Shown one piece after another: positions 26,084-35,777 of a stretch of DNA of 64,000 nt (position 1 is the first letter of the stretch; the number at the start of each line of letters is the position of its first letter). Source of the DNA: Alphaproteobacteria bacterium (lineage in GTDB: Bacteria; Pseudomonadota; Alphaproteobacteria; RF32; CAG-239); assembly GCA_017635595.1 (NCBI GenBank), contig JAGBLF010000006.1:1-64000 (forward strand). The letters are read 5' to 3'. Position numbers and translations under genes: made by a program. The notes under the pieces were generated by a model. That model saw only the letters and a program-made list of their open reading frames with translations. It was not told where the DNA came from and ran no database searches.

Positions 26084-28246
26084 ATGAATAAAAACAAATT
26101 AATCCTGGTTGCCGTGCTGGCTGTTTTAGGCATCATTGCCATCAAAATGGATTTAAAACCAAACCTTGAAAGCACTGATGTGTATGAAGCAATCGAATCA
26201 ACTAAAAAACCAATGTTGGTTCGGCACGAAGACGGCATTGACAAAAACTATTACTCCAATGGCTCTATTCGAACCGAAACGCCTTATGTCAACGGTGTCC
26301 GAAACGGCATTGTCAAAAATTACTATCCCGACGGCTCCGTTAAATCAGAGCTGACTTACGTTGATGATAAACAGGAAGGACCGACAAAAACCTACTATAA
26401 AAACGGCAAAATCGAAAAACTTTATACTTATGCCAATGATATGCTCAACGGTCCGGCCAAAGCTTATGATGAAGAAGGTCATTTGGTTACCGAGACAGAG
26501 TTCAAAAACAATGTTCAGCACGATAAAGAAATCGGCTATTACCCGAGCGGCAAACCGAGCTACATTTTCTATCTGGATGAAAACGGTCTAATGACCGGTA
26601 AAATGAAAGAGTTCTATGAAAACGGCAATATCGCTACCGAGACTTCTTTTATTGCCGGAAAAGAAGAAGGCCTTAAAACCACTTTTTATGAAAACAAAAA
26701 AATCAGAAGCACAGCCAATTTCCAGGGAGGTTTGCTCGACGGTGAAGCAATAACTTACGACGAAGACGGTAACGTTGTCACCCAAATTAATTATGTAAAA
26801 GACAAACTGGAAGGTAAGGCTTTTGCCTACTATCCGGATAAAAGTGTCAAAGAAGAAGCTGACTTTGTCGATAACCTGCATGAAGGTTCGTTTAAGAAAT
26901 TTGCTCCGAACGGAACACTGGTTTATGATGCCACTTATGTCCGGGACCAACAGGAAGGAATGACTCGTCTGTTTTATGATTCCGGCGCGCCTTACGCCGA
27001 ACTCCCGTATCATGATGGTTTACTTGTGGGGAAAGCCACTATTTATTATGAAAACGGTAAGGTTTTATCGACAGCCGAATTTGAAGGCGGCTTCGTAACC
27101 GGTCATGAAATCGGTTATTACGAAAACGGTAATAAGCAGTATGATTACAAATATTTGAAAGGTCAATTAAACGGACCGGCAATAGACTATTATGAAAACG
27201 GGCAGATAAAACAAGAAGCTACATACCAAAACGGTCAGGCAACAAATTACGTCCGCTCGTATGATACAAAGGGAAATAAGCTGTTTGAGGCCGAATATTT
27301 GGATAATGCGCTGTCGGGGAAGGTTACCTATTACTTAGAAGGCGGAAATAAAGCCAAAAGCGTTATTCCGTACTCCAAAGGTAAAATTTCAGGAAATATT
27401 GTCCAAACCGGAAAATACGGCAATAAAGAAAAAGAAATTGTTTATAAAGACGGCGTATATCAAGGCGAATCTTTCGGATATTATCCGACGGGTGAAAAAA
27501 AGTACCGCTTGGTAACCCCTACCAAAAATATCGAAGCCGGTGACTTGTATTATGATGACCAAGGGAACCCTGTCACAGATAATTTAACAGGCGTTTTAAC
27601 TATCTTTAACCGTGATGGTTCGACACAGGCAGAAGTCCCTTATAAAAAAGGACAAATCACAGGACTGTTAAAAATCTACCATGAAGGGACTAAACAAGTC
27701 AAAACTGAAGCACAGATGGTTGACGGCTTATGCGAAGGTTACTATAAAGAATATGACGAAGACGGACATCTGGTATCGGAAGCCAACTACAAAAATGATA
27801 AGATTGACGGCAAACAAACACAGTATTACGCCAACGGCAAGGTTATGGATGTTATTCCGTTTACCGACGGTGTTGCCAACGGATTGGCCACCGGTTATTA
27901 TGAAAACGGCAAGCAAGCATTTTCCGTCCCGTTCAAAAACGGCGAAATGCATGGAATGCTGACTGTTTTATACCCGAACGGCAAAACTCAGGTTGAAAAA
28001 TTATACCAGAACGGTTTTTGGAACGGCGAAGAATATCGTGCCTATAATGCCGATGGTAAGTTAACCATCGAAATCACCAAAGATTCTTTCGGTACACATT
28101 ACTACAATGTTGCTGCAAGCGGCGAGAAAACCGCTATGACCGAAGATGAAAAAAACACATTGCTGGAGAGAATCGATATGCCTTATCTGCGCGATAAAAA
28201 TGCCGAGGAAATCGAAACAATGGCTGAAAAAGTTTTATCTAGATAG
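26084..28246 (+). CDS. MORN-repeat protein with N-terminal membrane anchor
   Basis: The 720-aa protein has an N-terminal hydrophobic anchor (residues 5-22), then an almost uninterrupted array of about 25-30 bacterial MORN_2-type repeats of roughly 22 residues, pattern YY.NGK...E..Y.NG...G..K. Such arrays form a long beta-hairpin ribbon. In bacteria they occur in YwqK-like and surface proteins of unclear role. The C-terminal 60 residues are helical and charged. GGAG lies 8 nt before the ATG. The gene is followed 11 nt later by slyX. The array length is notable. Confidence 0.88.
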   Translation: MNKNKLILVAVLAVLGIIAIKMDLKPNLESTDVYEAIESTKKPMLVRHEDGIDKNYYSNGSIRTETPYVNGVRNGIVKNYYPDGSVKSELTYVDDKQEGPTKTYYKNGKIEKLYTYANDMLNGPAKAYDEEGHLVTETEFKNNVQHDKEIGYYPSGKPSYIFYLDENGLMTGKMKEFYENGNIATETSFIAGKEEGLKTTFYENKKIRSTANFQGGLLDGEAITYDEDGNVVTQINYVKDKLEGKAFAYYPDKSVKEEADFVDNLHEGSFKKFAPNGTLVYDATYVRDQQEGMTRLFYDSGAPYAELPYHDGLLVGKATIYYENGKVLSTAEFEGGFVTGHEIGYYENGNKQYDYKYLKGQLNGPAIDYYENGQIKQEATYQNGQATNYVRSYDTKGNKLFEAEYLDNALSGKVTYYLEGGNKAKSVIPYSKGKISGNIVQTGKYGNKEKEIVYKDGVYQGESFGYYPTGEKKYRLVTPTKNIEAGDLYYDDQGNPVTDNLTGVLTIFNRDGSTQAEVPYKKGQITGLLKIYHEGTKQVKTEAQMVDGLCEGYYKEYDEDGHLVSEANYKNDKIDGKQTQYYANGKVMDVIPFTDGVANGLATGYYENGKQAFSVPFKNGEMHGMLTVLYPNGKTQVEKLYQNGFWNGEEYRAYNADGKLTIEITKDSFGTHYYNVAASGEKTAMTEDEKNTLLERIDMPYLRDKNAEEIETMAEKVLSR

Positions 28247-28257
28247 ACTGAAAAACA

Positions 28258-28467
28258 ATGACTGAAGATGAAATCAGATGCCGCCTGATTGATATTGAAA
28301 TGGCTTTGGACAATCAGGCTAAAACAATAGATGACTTAAGCGAAATGGTTGTTAAACAAGGTAAACTTATCGACCATTTGCTTAAACAAAACGAATTGCT
28401 TCGTGATGCACTTTCAACCGATGTGGTTAAACCCTTGAGTGACGAAACACCGCCGCCGCATTATTAA
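28258..28467 (+). CDS. slyX: SlyX family protein
   Basis: A 69-aa coiled-coil protein with the family's DIEMALDNQAKTIDDLSEMV core and the characteristic C-terminal PPPHY. Function of the family is unknown. It lies 11 nt after the MORN gene and is likely co-transcribed. Its stop overlaps the end of the convergent HAD gene by 4 nt. Confidence 0.88.
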   Translation: MTEDEIRCRLIDIEMALDNQAKTIDDLSEMVVKQGKLIDHLLKQNELLRDALSTDVVKPLSDETPPPHY

Positions 28468-28955
28468 CGTTTTACCAACAGAGAAAGAAGGCGCTCGGCA
28501 CATAGTTCTGCCGAACCGGAAAAAACTGTTTGTCGGTTAAATAAAGTTCCCGTCTTAGACTGGCTATGGTACAAACAATATGGTGTCGTAAAATATTTAC
28601 CGTACACCGTACTGTCATCTATGTGTAAACAAATGTTATTTTGGCGGCAATAATCGGCTTTGGCCTTATTCCAAAGTTCGTCATCCATATAAAAGCTGCC
28701 GTCATCATATACGGTAATTCGCCCTTTATGATCATAGTAGTCATAAATACACCATATTTGTGAATACGGAATTTTATGTTCACACAGATAATTTTTTATA
28801 TATTCTTCCGGACCGCCGCTGATGATGTGAACTTCCAGTGCACGGGCCAAAAACGAGCAAATTAACCTTTGAAAAAAGTTCGGATCGGTATTGATGACGC
28901 CATGAAAATCAATGCCTATTTTACCATTCGTCGCCATTGTCACCGAAGTTTTCAT
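28464..28955 (-). CDS. HAD-superfamily small phosphatase-like protein
   Basis: The 163-aa protein has HAD motif I as IGIDFHGVINTDP (nucleophile Asp, but His where the second Asp of DxD normally stands), motif II as HIISGG, and a late HIDDSTVYGKYF acidic motif. HAD enzymes hydrolyse phosphate esters. The DxH variant may alter or reduce this activity. It overlaps the end of the AsmA-like gene by 35 nt (or 17 nt if ATG 28937 is used), so translation is likely coupled. Substrate unknown. Confidence 0.72.
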   Translation of the reverse strand: MKTSVTMATNGKIGIDFHGVINTDPNFFQRLICSFLARALEVHIISGGPEEYIKNYLCEHKIPYSQIWCIYDYYDHKGRITVYDDGSFYMDDELWNKAKADYCRQNNICLHIDDSTVYGKYFTTPYCLYHSQSKTGTLFNRQTVFSGSAELCAERLLSLLVKR

Positions 28956-31900
28956 TATACCATTCTTTCATAGAATTCGGACTTAAGATGGAAAGCGAAT
29001 TAATATCAACTTCCGGTTCGTCACTGGAGCCGTTAATTTTGTAATCTGCGGCAAAAATTGTTCCGTCTTTACTGGCCAGTAAATTACCGACAACCGGTAT
29101 TTTACCTAAGAAGCGATTCAAACTATACGCCGGCGCAATCACTCCGTGGAACTTTATATTATCGGTTGCGCGGTTATAAGTACCGATAGTGGTTATACCG
29201 ACAACGTTACCTTCGGCTTGTGCTTTTTTCAGTGTCAAAATCTTATATTGATATTCAAACGGTGCGCTGAAATGTGTAAAGGTCAAACCGTCCCCTTTCA
29301 ATAAATCAAGCATACCCGTAAACGACGCCACCGACAAAAGTTTTGCCACAACCGGCGCATCTTGAATACTGAAATCGCGTACCGCCGCATGACCGATAAA
29401 CTTCTTTTGGGCATCTCGGCGCGCTTCTATTTTTAAGTTACCGCCAACCATATTGTCATACAAACGCAAAACTTTCAGCGTACTGCCGGCATTGTTACTG
29501 TCGACTGAAAGATAGTGTTCCTTATTGCCTCGCGGTGTATAATCCAAATTAACCTTAATAGATTTATCAATACCGTAGTTTCCGACCAAATGGACCTCAT
29601 CCAAACCTATACCGTGTTTTAGTTTGGCACTGCCGGCAAAATTTTGAATAGGTGTTGTTTTATTAGTCCACAAACTGTTCACGGTAATAAAGATATCCGT
29701 ATCATTGACTTTTTCAAGTCCGTCATCTTCATTTTCCTGTTTAGCAACCGTTTTAGCGGCATTGTCTGTTTTTTTATCGCTTTTATCAAACAGCGGATTT
29801 AAATCAAAACTGCTGCCGGATATATCTATTTTAATCCGTGGCATTTCAGCATCGGTTAAACTGACTTTTGCCTTAGCTGAAGTTTTGGGGCCGGATATTT
29901 GATTGATATCAACCAGTTTAACACGTCCGTTCGGATACATTTTAATATTGCCGCTAATATTAAACCCTGATTTGCTTAAAGTAATGCTCGGAATATCGGC
30001 TAATTTTTCATTTTTGACAATGGCATGTGCTTTAAGACGGGCAACCTCACCGATAGGTTTTACAAACCCCAAATACGCATAATCAATTTTATTGTGTTGC
30101 AAATCGGCATCAATATTAATATCGATAACATCATTCTCTTTGATTATAACATCGGCATTAACCATGGCATACCCCTCCATATTCGGGGCATCTAAAATTG
30201 TCCAATCGATACCGAGTGCTTTTTTGGCGGCATTGTCCAATTTGAACATTATTTTACTTCGATTTTTATAATTTCTGTCAGCAAACTTTTCATCCATAGT
30301 CAACTTGATCGGCACATTTTCAAAACTGCCTTCGCCGCTCAGTCCCCAACCGGAGGAATTAACATACAGTTTCATATCTTTGGCACCGACACTGTGCTTA
30401 TCAATCAATTCCGGAATTTCAACATTATGCAAATCGGCTTTGACATCGACCTTTATATCTTTGCCTTCCAAATCCTGACGCAATTCAAAATCCAACTTTA
30501 AGGCTAAATCGACATTTCCTTTGATTTTTTCCGGTTTTAAACCGATTTCCTTGGCAAATTCCAGCGGCGGATTATTAATAAGATTTAAGGCATCCGTCAC
30601 ACTCGAATTACTGACCAAATCAATAGAGATAAAATTGTCTTCTTTATCTAAATCATAAATATCAATTTTACCGCCGGTGATAATAACGCCGTCATTAATA
30701 CCTTTATCAATGTCAATTAAGATATTATGGTCGGTAAAATGAGCCGTGCCGTACACATTATGAACAACCGGCATCCCTTCCAAATAAAAGATATCGCCGT
30801 CTGTCAATTCAGCCTTACCGTCTAAATTTACAAGTCCCCAACTTTGGTCATTTTCTTTATAACCGAAGTCAAACACAAACTTGCCGTTTTTGGCGACACC
30901 GCCTGTCAAACCGTCTTTGCACCATTCCCATCCCGGTTCGGCAAAATAACGCGGCCAAAAACGCGGTAAATCGGTCAACGAAAATTCCTTAATTTTAACC
31001 GTAAAGCGCGCAACGGCATCTTTTAAGGAATGTTCCAGATAATACGTTTCCAAACCGCTTGCTTCAAAATCGAAAGTCGCATTCTGCCCGCCAAGTTTAA
31101 ATTCGGCATTTTCTATATGAATTTCATCAATACCGCCGATCACTTTCCCCGATACCTGCAGTTCGTCGACCTCGTAATTATACTTTTCTTCATTTTCAAA
31201 GGTAATCAATCCGTGTCCGCTGTCCAATTCGAATTCAATTTTTTCGACAGCCCCGTCAATATAATCGGCGGCCTCATCCGGATGTGCCAAGATATCGGCT
31301 AATTTAACGCTTGTGCTGACCTTACCGTTGACCGGCACTTCTATACTCATGGATGATAAAATATTATCTTCGGTGGTTTCATTAAAAGTGCTCATTATAT
31401 CCGATAAAATCAAATCCGAAAAATAAACTTCGGCATCCAAAATATCATCTGAGGCATGGTACGTTCCTTCAAAGCCGACGGAAGCGATTTTGTCATTGAT
31501 ATTGACCAGCGCGTTGGCGTTAACTTCCAAATTAATGAACTTACGATTAAATTCAAACTCTAAATCCGAAAGTATCCATTTACGCCCCAAATCGACTTCA
31601 TGAAACTCCAATTCGCCACCTTTGATTGATATGTTGTTGACAAAGCTTTCCGGATAAATTTTTTCTTCGGCATTGTAGTTACTCAAAAAATCTTTGAAAG
31701 CATTTACATAAAATTCCAATTTTTTCTTATTGGCCTCATTTTTATTGTCTTCCTCGACACCATAGGTGGCAAAAATATAGGCAGTCGGGTTTTCCAAACT
31801 GACATCACTCGGCGCAATAATACCTTTGGTTAAAGCGCGCAAACTGAATGAAAGATAAAGTTTCGGTGCGCTGATACTGACAGAATCATCATTTTTTTTC

Positions 31901-32154
31901 AGCAATATTTCTTTTGCCGTAATCCGAAGCGGTTGAATAGAGCGTACCAATTCAATATTCACATCACCGATATCAACCGTATAATCTTTTTCGTCATAGT
32001 TAAGTGCCTGAATAATGTACGGTCGCAAATAAGGTACCGAAATCGGCCCGCGATATAATGTCCAAATAAAGAGTAAAAAAACAATCAGCAGGCCGATCAT
32101 AAAAAAATCTATGACCTTTTTGAAAAAGTAAGCTTTTGCCGACATTTTTTTCAT
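28921..32154 (-). CDS. Giant AsmA-like/YhdP-type envelope protein
   Basis: About 1077 aa. One N-terminal membrane helix (around 10-32, VIDFFMIGLLIVFLLFIWTLY) is followed by a very long, beta-rich periplasmic region of DUF3971 type with an AsmA-like C-terminal domain (FTGMLDLLKGDGLTF..., YNRATDNIKFHGVIAPAYSLNR). Family members (YhdP, TamB, AsmA) are bridge-like proteins implicated in moving phospholipid between inner and outer membranes. ATG 32154 is preferred over a TTG at 32172. The gene begins just after prfB and overlaps the HAD gene at its end, in a long minus-strand operon running from amiC. Confidence 0.88.
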   Translation of the reverse strand: MKKMSAKAYFFKKVIDFFMIGLLIVFLLFIWTLYRGPISVPYLRPYIIQALNYDEKDYTVDIGDVNIELVRSIQPLRITAKEILLKKNDDSVSISAPKLYLSFSLRALTKGIIAPSDVSLENPTAYIFATYGVEEDNKNEANKKKLEFYVNAFKDFLSNYNAEEKIYPESFVNNISIKGGELEFHEVDLGRKWILSDLEFEFNRKFINLEVNANALVNINDKIASVGFEGTYHASDDILDAEVYFSDLILSDIMSTFNETTEDNILSSMSIEVPVNGKVSTSVKLADILAHPDEAADYIDGAVEKIEFELDSGHGLITFENEEKYNYEVDELQVSGKVIGGIDEIHIENAEFKLGGQNATFDFEASGLETYYLEHSLKDAVARFTVKIKEFSLTDLPRFWPRYFAEPGWEWCKDGLTGGVAKNGKFVFDFGYKENDQSWGLVNLDGKAELTDGDIFYLEGMPVVHNVYGTAHFTDHNILIDIDKGINDGVIITGGKIDIYDLDKEDNFISIDLVSNSSVTDALNLINNPPLEFAKEIGLKPEKIKGNVDLALKLDFELRQDLEGKDIKVDVKADLHNVEIPELIDKHSVGAKDMKLYVNSSGWGLSGEGSFENVPIKLTMDEKFADRNYKNRSKIMFKLDNAAKKALGIDWTILDAPNMEGYAMVNADVIIKENDVIDINIDADLQHNKIDYAYLGFVKPIGEVARLKAHAIVKNEKLADIPSITLSKSGFNISGNIKMYPNGRVKLVDINQISGPKTSAKAKVSLTDAEMPRIKIDISGSSFDLNPLFDKSDKKTDNAAKTVAKQENEDDGLEKVNDTDIFITVNSLWTNKTTPIQNFAGSAKLKHGIGLDEVHLVGNYGIDKSIKVNLDYTPRGNKEHYLSVDSNNAGSTLKVLRLYDNMVGGNLKIEARRDAQKKFIGHAAVRDFSIQDAPVVAKLLSVASFTGMLDLLKGDGLTFTHFSAPFEYQYKILTLKKAQAEGNVVGITTIGTYNRATDNIKFHGVIAPAYSLNRFLGKIPVVGNLLASKDGTIFAADYKINGSSDEPEVDINSLSILSPNSMKEWYNENFGDNGDEW

Positions 32155-32168
32155 TTTGGTTACTCTTT

Positions 32169-33285
32169 TCAAACCTGAGCGTTATCGTCTTTAATTTTAT
32201 GTGCGAGTGATGCCGATAAAAACAAATCGATATCGCCGTCCAACACACCTTTACAATCTGCCGTTTCGGCATCCGTACGCAAATCTTTGATTAAACGATA
32301 CGGCTGCAAAACATACGAGCGAATTTGATACCCCCAACCGTTGTCGCCTTGGTTTTCACGAGCGGTTTGAGCGGCATCACTGCGTTTTTGCATTTCTAAT
32401 TCATATAAGCGGGCACGCAGCATTTTCCAACAATTGTCACGGTTTTGAAATTGCGAGCGCTGTGTTTGGCTCGATACAACAATGCCTGTCGGGATATGGG
32501 TTATGCGCACGGCTGAGTCGGTTTTATTAACATGCTGACCGCCGGCACCGGACGCCCGATAGGTATCAATACGGCAATCGGCCGGATTAATATCTATTTC
32601 TATCGTATCATCAATAACCGGATACACACCGACCGAGGCAAAACTCGTATGACGGCGTGCCGCACTGTCAAACGGGGAAATGCGCACCAACCGATGCACG
32701 CCGCTTTCCGATTTTAACCAACCGTAAGCGTTATGGCCGCCGATCTTGATGGTAGCCGATTTTAGGCCGGCAACATCACCTTCGGTTTCTTCAATAAGTT
32801 CGATTTTATATTTATGATTTTCAGCCCATCTGGTATACATTCGGAGCAACATCTGTGCCCAATCCATCGCCTCGGTACCGCCGCTGCCGGCATGGACTTC
32901 CAAATAAGCATCATTGGCATCGGCTTCTCCCGACAGCAAAGATTCTAATTCGGCATGTTTGGTTTCCTGCTGCATTTTTTGCAGATTTTCCATCAGTTCG
33001 CCGAGCAAATTTTCATCATTTTCGGCTTCACCCAACTCTTCCATTTCTTTATAATCCTGCAAAGTTCGGATAAAGTTTTCATATTGATCCAACTTAGCCT
33101 CAAGCGTATTTTTTTCGCTCATTAAGCGCTGTGCTTTTTCGGGATTATTCCATAAATCGGAATCAGCCGTTAAAGCGGCCAGTTCATCACGACGCAGAAC
33201 GGCATTATCGTAGTCAAAGATACCTCCTCAGCAATGCCAATGATTGCTCAATTTCTTGAAAAATGTTGTAAAAATCTGCGCGCAT
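32169..33285 (-). CDS. prfB: Peptide chain release factor 2, programmed +1 frameshift
   Basis: RF2 releases peptides at UGA and UAA. The gene is in two frames. ATG 33285 opens 23 codons ending at an in-frame TGA (33216-33214). Translation continues after a +1 shift at GAC (33215-33213) for 348 codons, giving 371 aa. The RF2 anticodon-like SPF tripeptide (ISPFDSAARRHTSF) and the GGQ motif (GAGGQHVNK) are intact. GGAGGAGA precedes the ATG, which overlaps the mrcA stop (TAATG). A start at 33122 would give an N-terminally short protein and is not needed once the frameshift is recognised. RF2 abundance is autoregulated by this shift. Confidence 0.96.
33213..33228 (-). promoter_or_regulatory. prfB programmed frameshift site
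   Basis: On the minus strand AGGAGG-TAT-CTT-TGA-C. The internal Shine-Dalgarno sits three bases before CTT, followed by a weak TGA stop with C in the +4 position. This is the classic bacterial RF2 arrangement. When RF2 is scarce, the ribosome slips +1 on CUU and avoids the stop. Confidence 0.95.
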
Positions 33286-35702
33286 TAATATTCTCCTCCG
33301 ATTTGCAAACCGCTTTTTTCTTCTTGTTCCGTACTCGCAATCGGGCTGTCATCACCACCTATTTGGCGCTGACGATTATTAAAATCAAAATCAGGCTTAA
33401 CCGCTTCGGTAATAACCGTGCTGTCTCCCAATGATGACGGACGTCCGGTTTGCGGATTAACTCTGACTAACTTAATACCGGCCGGTATGCGGAATCCCAT
33501 ATCGGGAACATCTTTTAGGGCTTCTTGCATAAAGTCATAAAAAATCGGCAAAGCCGCTTGCGCACCGGTTTCATAACGGCCTAAACTTTCAGGTTCATCA
33601 TAACCGATGTAAACACCGGCCACCAAATCCGGCGAAAAGCCGACAAACCAAGCGTCTTTTGTTTCGTTTGTCGTACCGGTTTTACCGGCCAAATGTCTGT
33701 GCAACCCGTTCAATCTCGCACCTGTACCGCGTGTGGCAACACCTTCCAGAATCGAAGTCATTTGATATGCCGAAAGCGGATCAACCACTTGCTCGCGAAT
33801 AACATTGAAATCCGGTGCCTGCTGATTTTCCCATTTATCGGCGGCACACTCCGGACACGGTGTCTGTTCGTGTTTATAAATCGTCCGCCCTTTTCTGTCT
33901 TGAATGCGCTCAATCATGTACGGCGGTACTTTTTTACCTCCGTTAACAATCACGCAATAGGCTCCGACCATGTTAATCACACGCGTATCGGCTGCACCTA
34001 AAGATGCCGATAAATACGGCGGCAAGTTATCATTAACGCCCACGCGGCGTGATATATCTACCACTTTGTCCATACCGATATCCTGAGCCAAACGAACCGT
34101 CATCAGGTTTTTGGAAAGCTCGACACCTCGACGCAAGGTCATCATCCCGTAAAATTTTTTAGAATAGTTAACCGGTTTCCATTTTGGCATACCCTCGCCC
34201 TGGTCCAAAACAAACGGTGCATCCAAAATCATATCGGTCGGCGAATACCCCTGTTCCAAAGCCGCTAAATATACGAACGGCTTAAATGTCGAACCGGTTT
34301 GACGATACGCCTGCGTGGCCCGATTAAATTGCGATTTGGCAAACGAAAAACCGCCGACAAGCGCCAAAACCTTGCCCGTATGCGGGTCCATTACCGCCAT
34401 GCCGCCCTCGACTTCCGGAATTTGGCGCAAATTATAAACGGCTTTTTCGGCTGTTTTATCTTTTTCGACATAAATAACATCGCCTTTTTTCAAAACCTGA
34501 GCCACCGAAGTTGGCACCGGTCCCATATCCTTGCCTTTTTCTTTGTAGCGTGCCCATGCCAATGATTTAAGCAGAATACTGCCTTTATCACCGCCAACCG
34601 TTTCAATTTCGGCTTTATCTTTCGATACTTTAATAACAACGGCTTTATCCCATGTCGGTTCGGCACCCGGTATTAATTTGGTATTTTGTAAACTTTGTTT
34701 GTAGTTTTCATCTATTTTGATATTTGCGGTTGCACCGCGCCAACCGTGACGGGCATCATAAGCCAACAGCCCCTTACGCAAAGCATTGGTTGCAATGGTT
34801 TGCAACTTCGGATCAACCGTTGTTCGGACGATTAACCCGCCTTGATACAATGCCTCATCACCGAAATTGCGGCTGATAGAGCGACGAACTTCTTCACTGT
34901 AATATTCGGTATCTTTCAAAAATCCGCTTTTTCGCTCAACGACTTTCAGCGGTTTTTCCTTAGCTTCTTTGGCTTCTTCAGCCGTGACGTAACCGTCTTC
35001 AACCATACGATCGATAACCCAGTTGCGGCGTGCAATAGCGGCATCATAACGCGTTTTCGGATTATAGTTGTTCGGTCCTTTCGGTAAAGCGGCCATATAC
35101 GCTATTTCTTCCAATGACAGTTCATCAAGTGCCTTGCCGAAATAATTGATGGCAGCGGCAGCCACGCCGTAGGCACGGTTACCCAAATAAATTTCATTTA
35201 AATACAATTCCAGTACATGCTCTTTGGTAAAAGCTTTATTGATACGGCGTGCCAAAATAGCTTCTTTGAGTTTACGGGTATACGATAGCTCGGAGCTTAA
35301 CAAAAAGTTTTTTGCCACTTGTTGGGTAATCGTTGAAGCGCCGGCCGGTCTGCGTCCCGTTCCCATTTTTTTCAAATTTCCCAAAACGGCACGGATAATG
35401 CCCAGATAATCTAAGCCTGAATGCTGATAAAAATGCTTATCTTCGGCCGCAATAAAAGCCTGTTTTACTCGGTCCGGAATTTTTTCGATAGGTACAAACA
35501 AACGTTTTTCGGCGGCATACTCCATCATAACCTGACCGTCACCGGCAAACAAACGTGTTGTAACCGGCGGTTCATAGTTTTCAAGCTGCCTGTAATCCGG
35601 TATGGTAATATTGATTTTGGTCACGCCGTATGTGACCGCAACAATCAGTATAATCAAAAAGAACAAAGCCAGACTGGCCATATATGAAAGAAATCTAAGC
35701 AT
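33285..35702 (-). CDS. mrcA: Penicillin-binding protein 1A (bifunctional)
   Basis: The 805-aa class A PBP polymerises and cross-links peptidoglycan. It has one N-terminal membrane helix (about 8-28). The GT51 transglycosylase has catalytic Glu in AAEDKHFYQHSG and the GASTITQQVAKN motif. An OB-like linker follows. The transpeptidase has SxxK in GSTFKPFVYLA, SKN in ELSKNLMTV and KTG in AGKTGTTNETKDAWF. The Pro/Gln-rich C-terminal tail is disordered. It lies between amiC and prfB as in other Alphaproteobacteria and overlaps the prfB start by 1 nt. Confidence 0.96.
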   Translation of the reverse strand: MLRFLSYMASLALFFLIILIVAVTYGVTKINITIPDYRQLENYEPPVTTRLFAGDGQVMMEYAAEKRLFVPIEKIPDRVKQAFIAAEDKHFYQHSGLDYLGIIRAVLGNLKKMGTGRRPAGASTITQQVAKNFLLSSELSYTRKLKEAILARRINKAFTKEHVLELYLNEIYLGNRAYGVAAAAINYFGKALDELSLEEIAYMAALPKGPNNYNPKTRYDAAIARRNWVIDRMVEDGYVTAEEAKEAKEKPLKVVERKSGFLKDTEYYSEEVRRSISRNFGDEALYQGGLIVRTTVDPKLQTIATNALRKGLLAYDARHGWRGATANIKIDENYKQSLQNTKLIPGAEPTWDKAVVIKVSKDKAEIETVGGDKGSILLKSLAWARYKEKGKDMGPVPTSVAQVLKKGDVIYVEKDKTAEKAVYNLRQIPEVEGGMAVMDPHTGKVLALVGGFSFAKSQFNRATQAYRQTGSTFKPFVYLAALEQGYSPTDMILDAPFVLDQGEGMPKWKPVNYSKKFYGMMTLRRGVELSKNLMTVRLAQDIGMDKVVDISRRVGVNDNLPPYLSASLGAADTRVINMVGAYCVIVNGGKKVPPYMIERIQDRKGRTIYKHEQTPCPECAADKWENQQAPDFNVIREQVVDPLSAYQMTSILEGVATRGTGARLNGLHRHLAGKTGTTNETKDAWFVGFSPDLVAGVYIGYDEPESLGRYETGAQAALPIFYDFMQEALKDVPDMGFRIPAGIKLVRVNPQTGRPSSLGDSTVITEAVKPDFDFNNRQRQIGGDDSPIASTEQEEKSGLQIGGEY

Positions 35703-35777
35703 TTAATCTCACAATTAATTAGTTCGAACTTGTATTGAAAATGTATTACAATCTCACAAAATTGCAATAAAAATATG

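Noticed and set aside
32169-33122. RF2 starting at position 33122
   Set aside because: The +1 frameshift site and an upstream ATG with GGAGG give the full-length family N-terminus, so the shorter start is an artefact of ignoring the shift.
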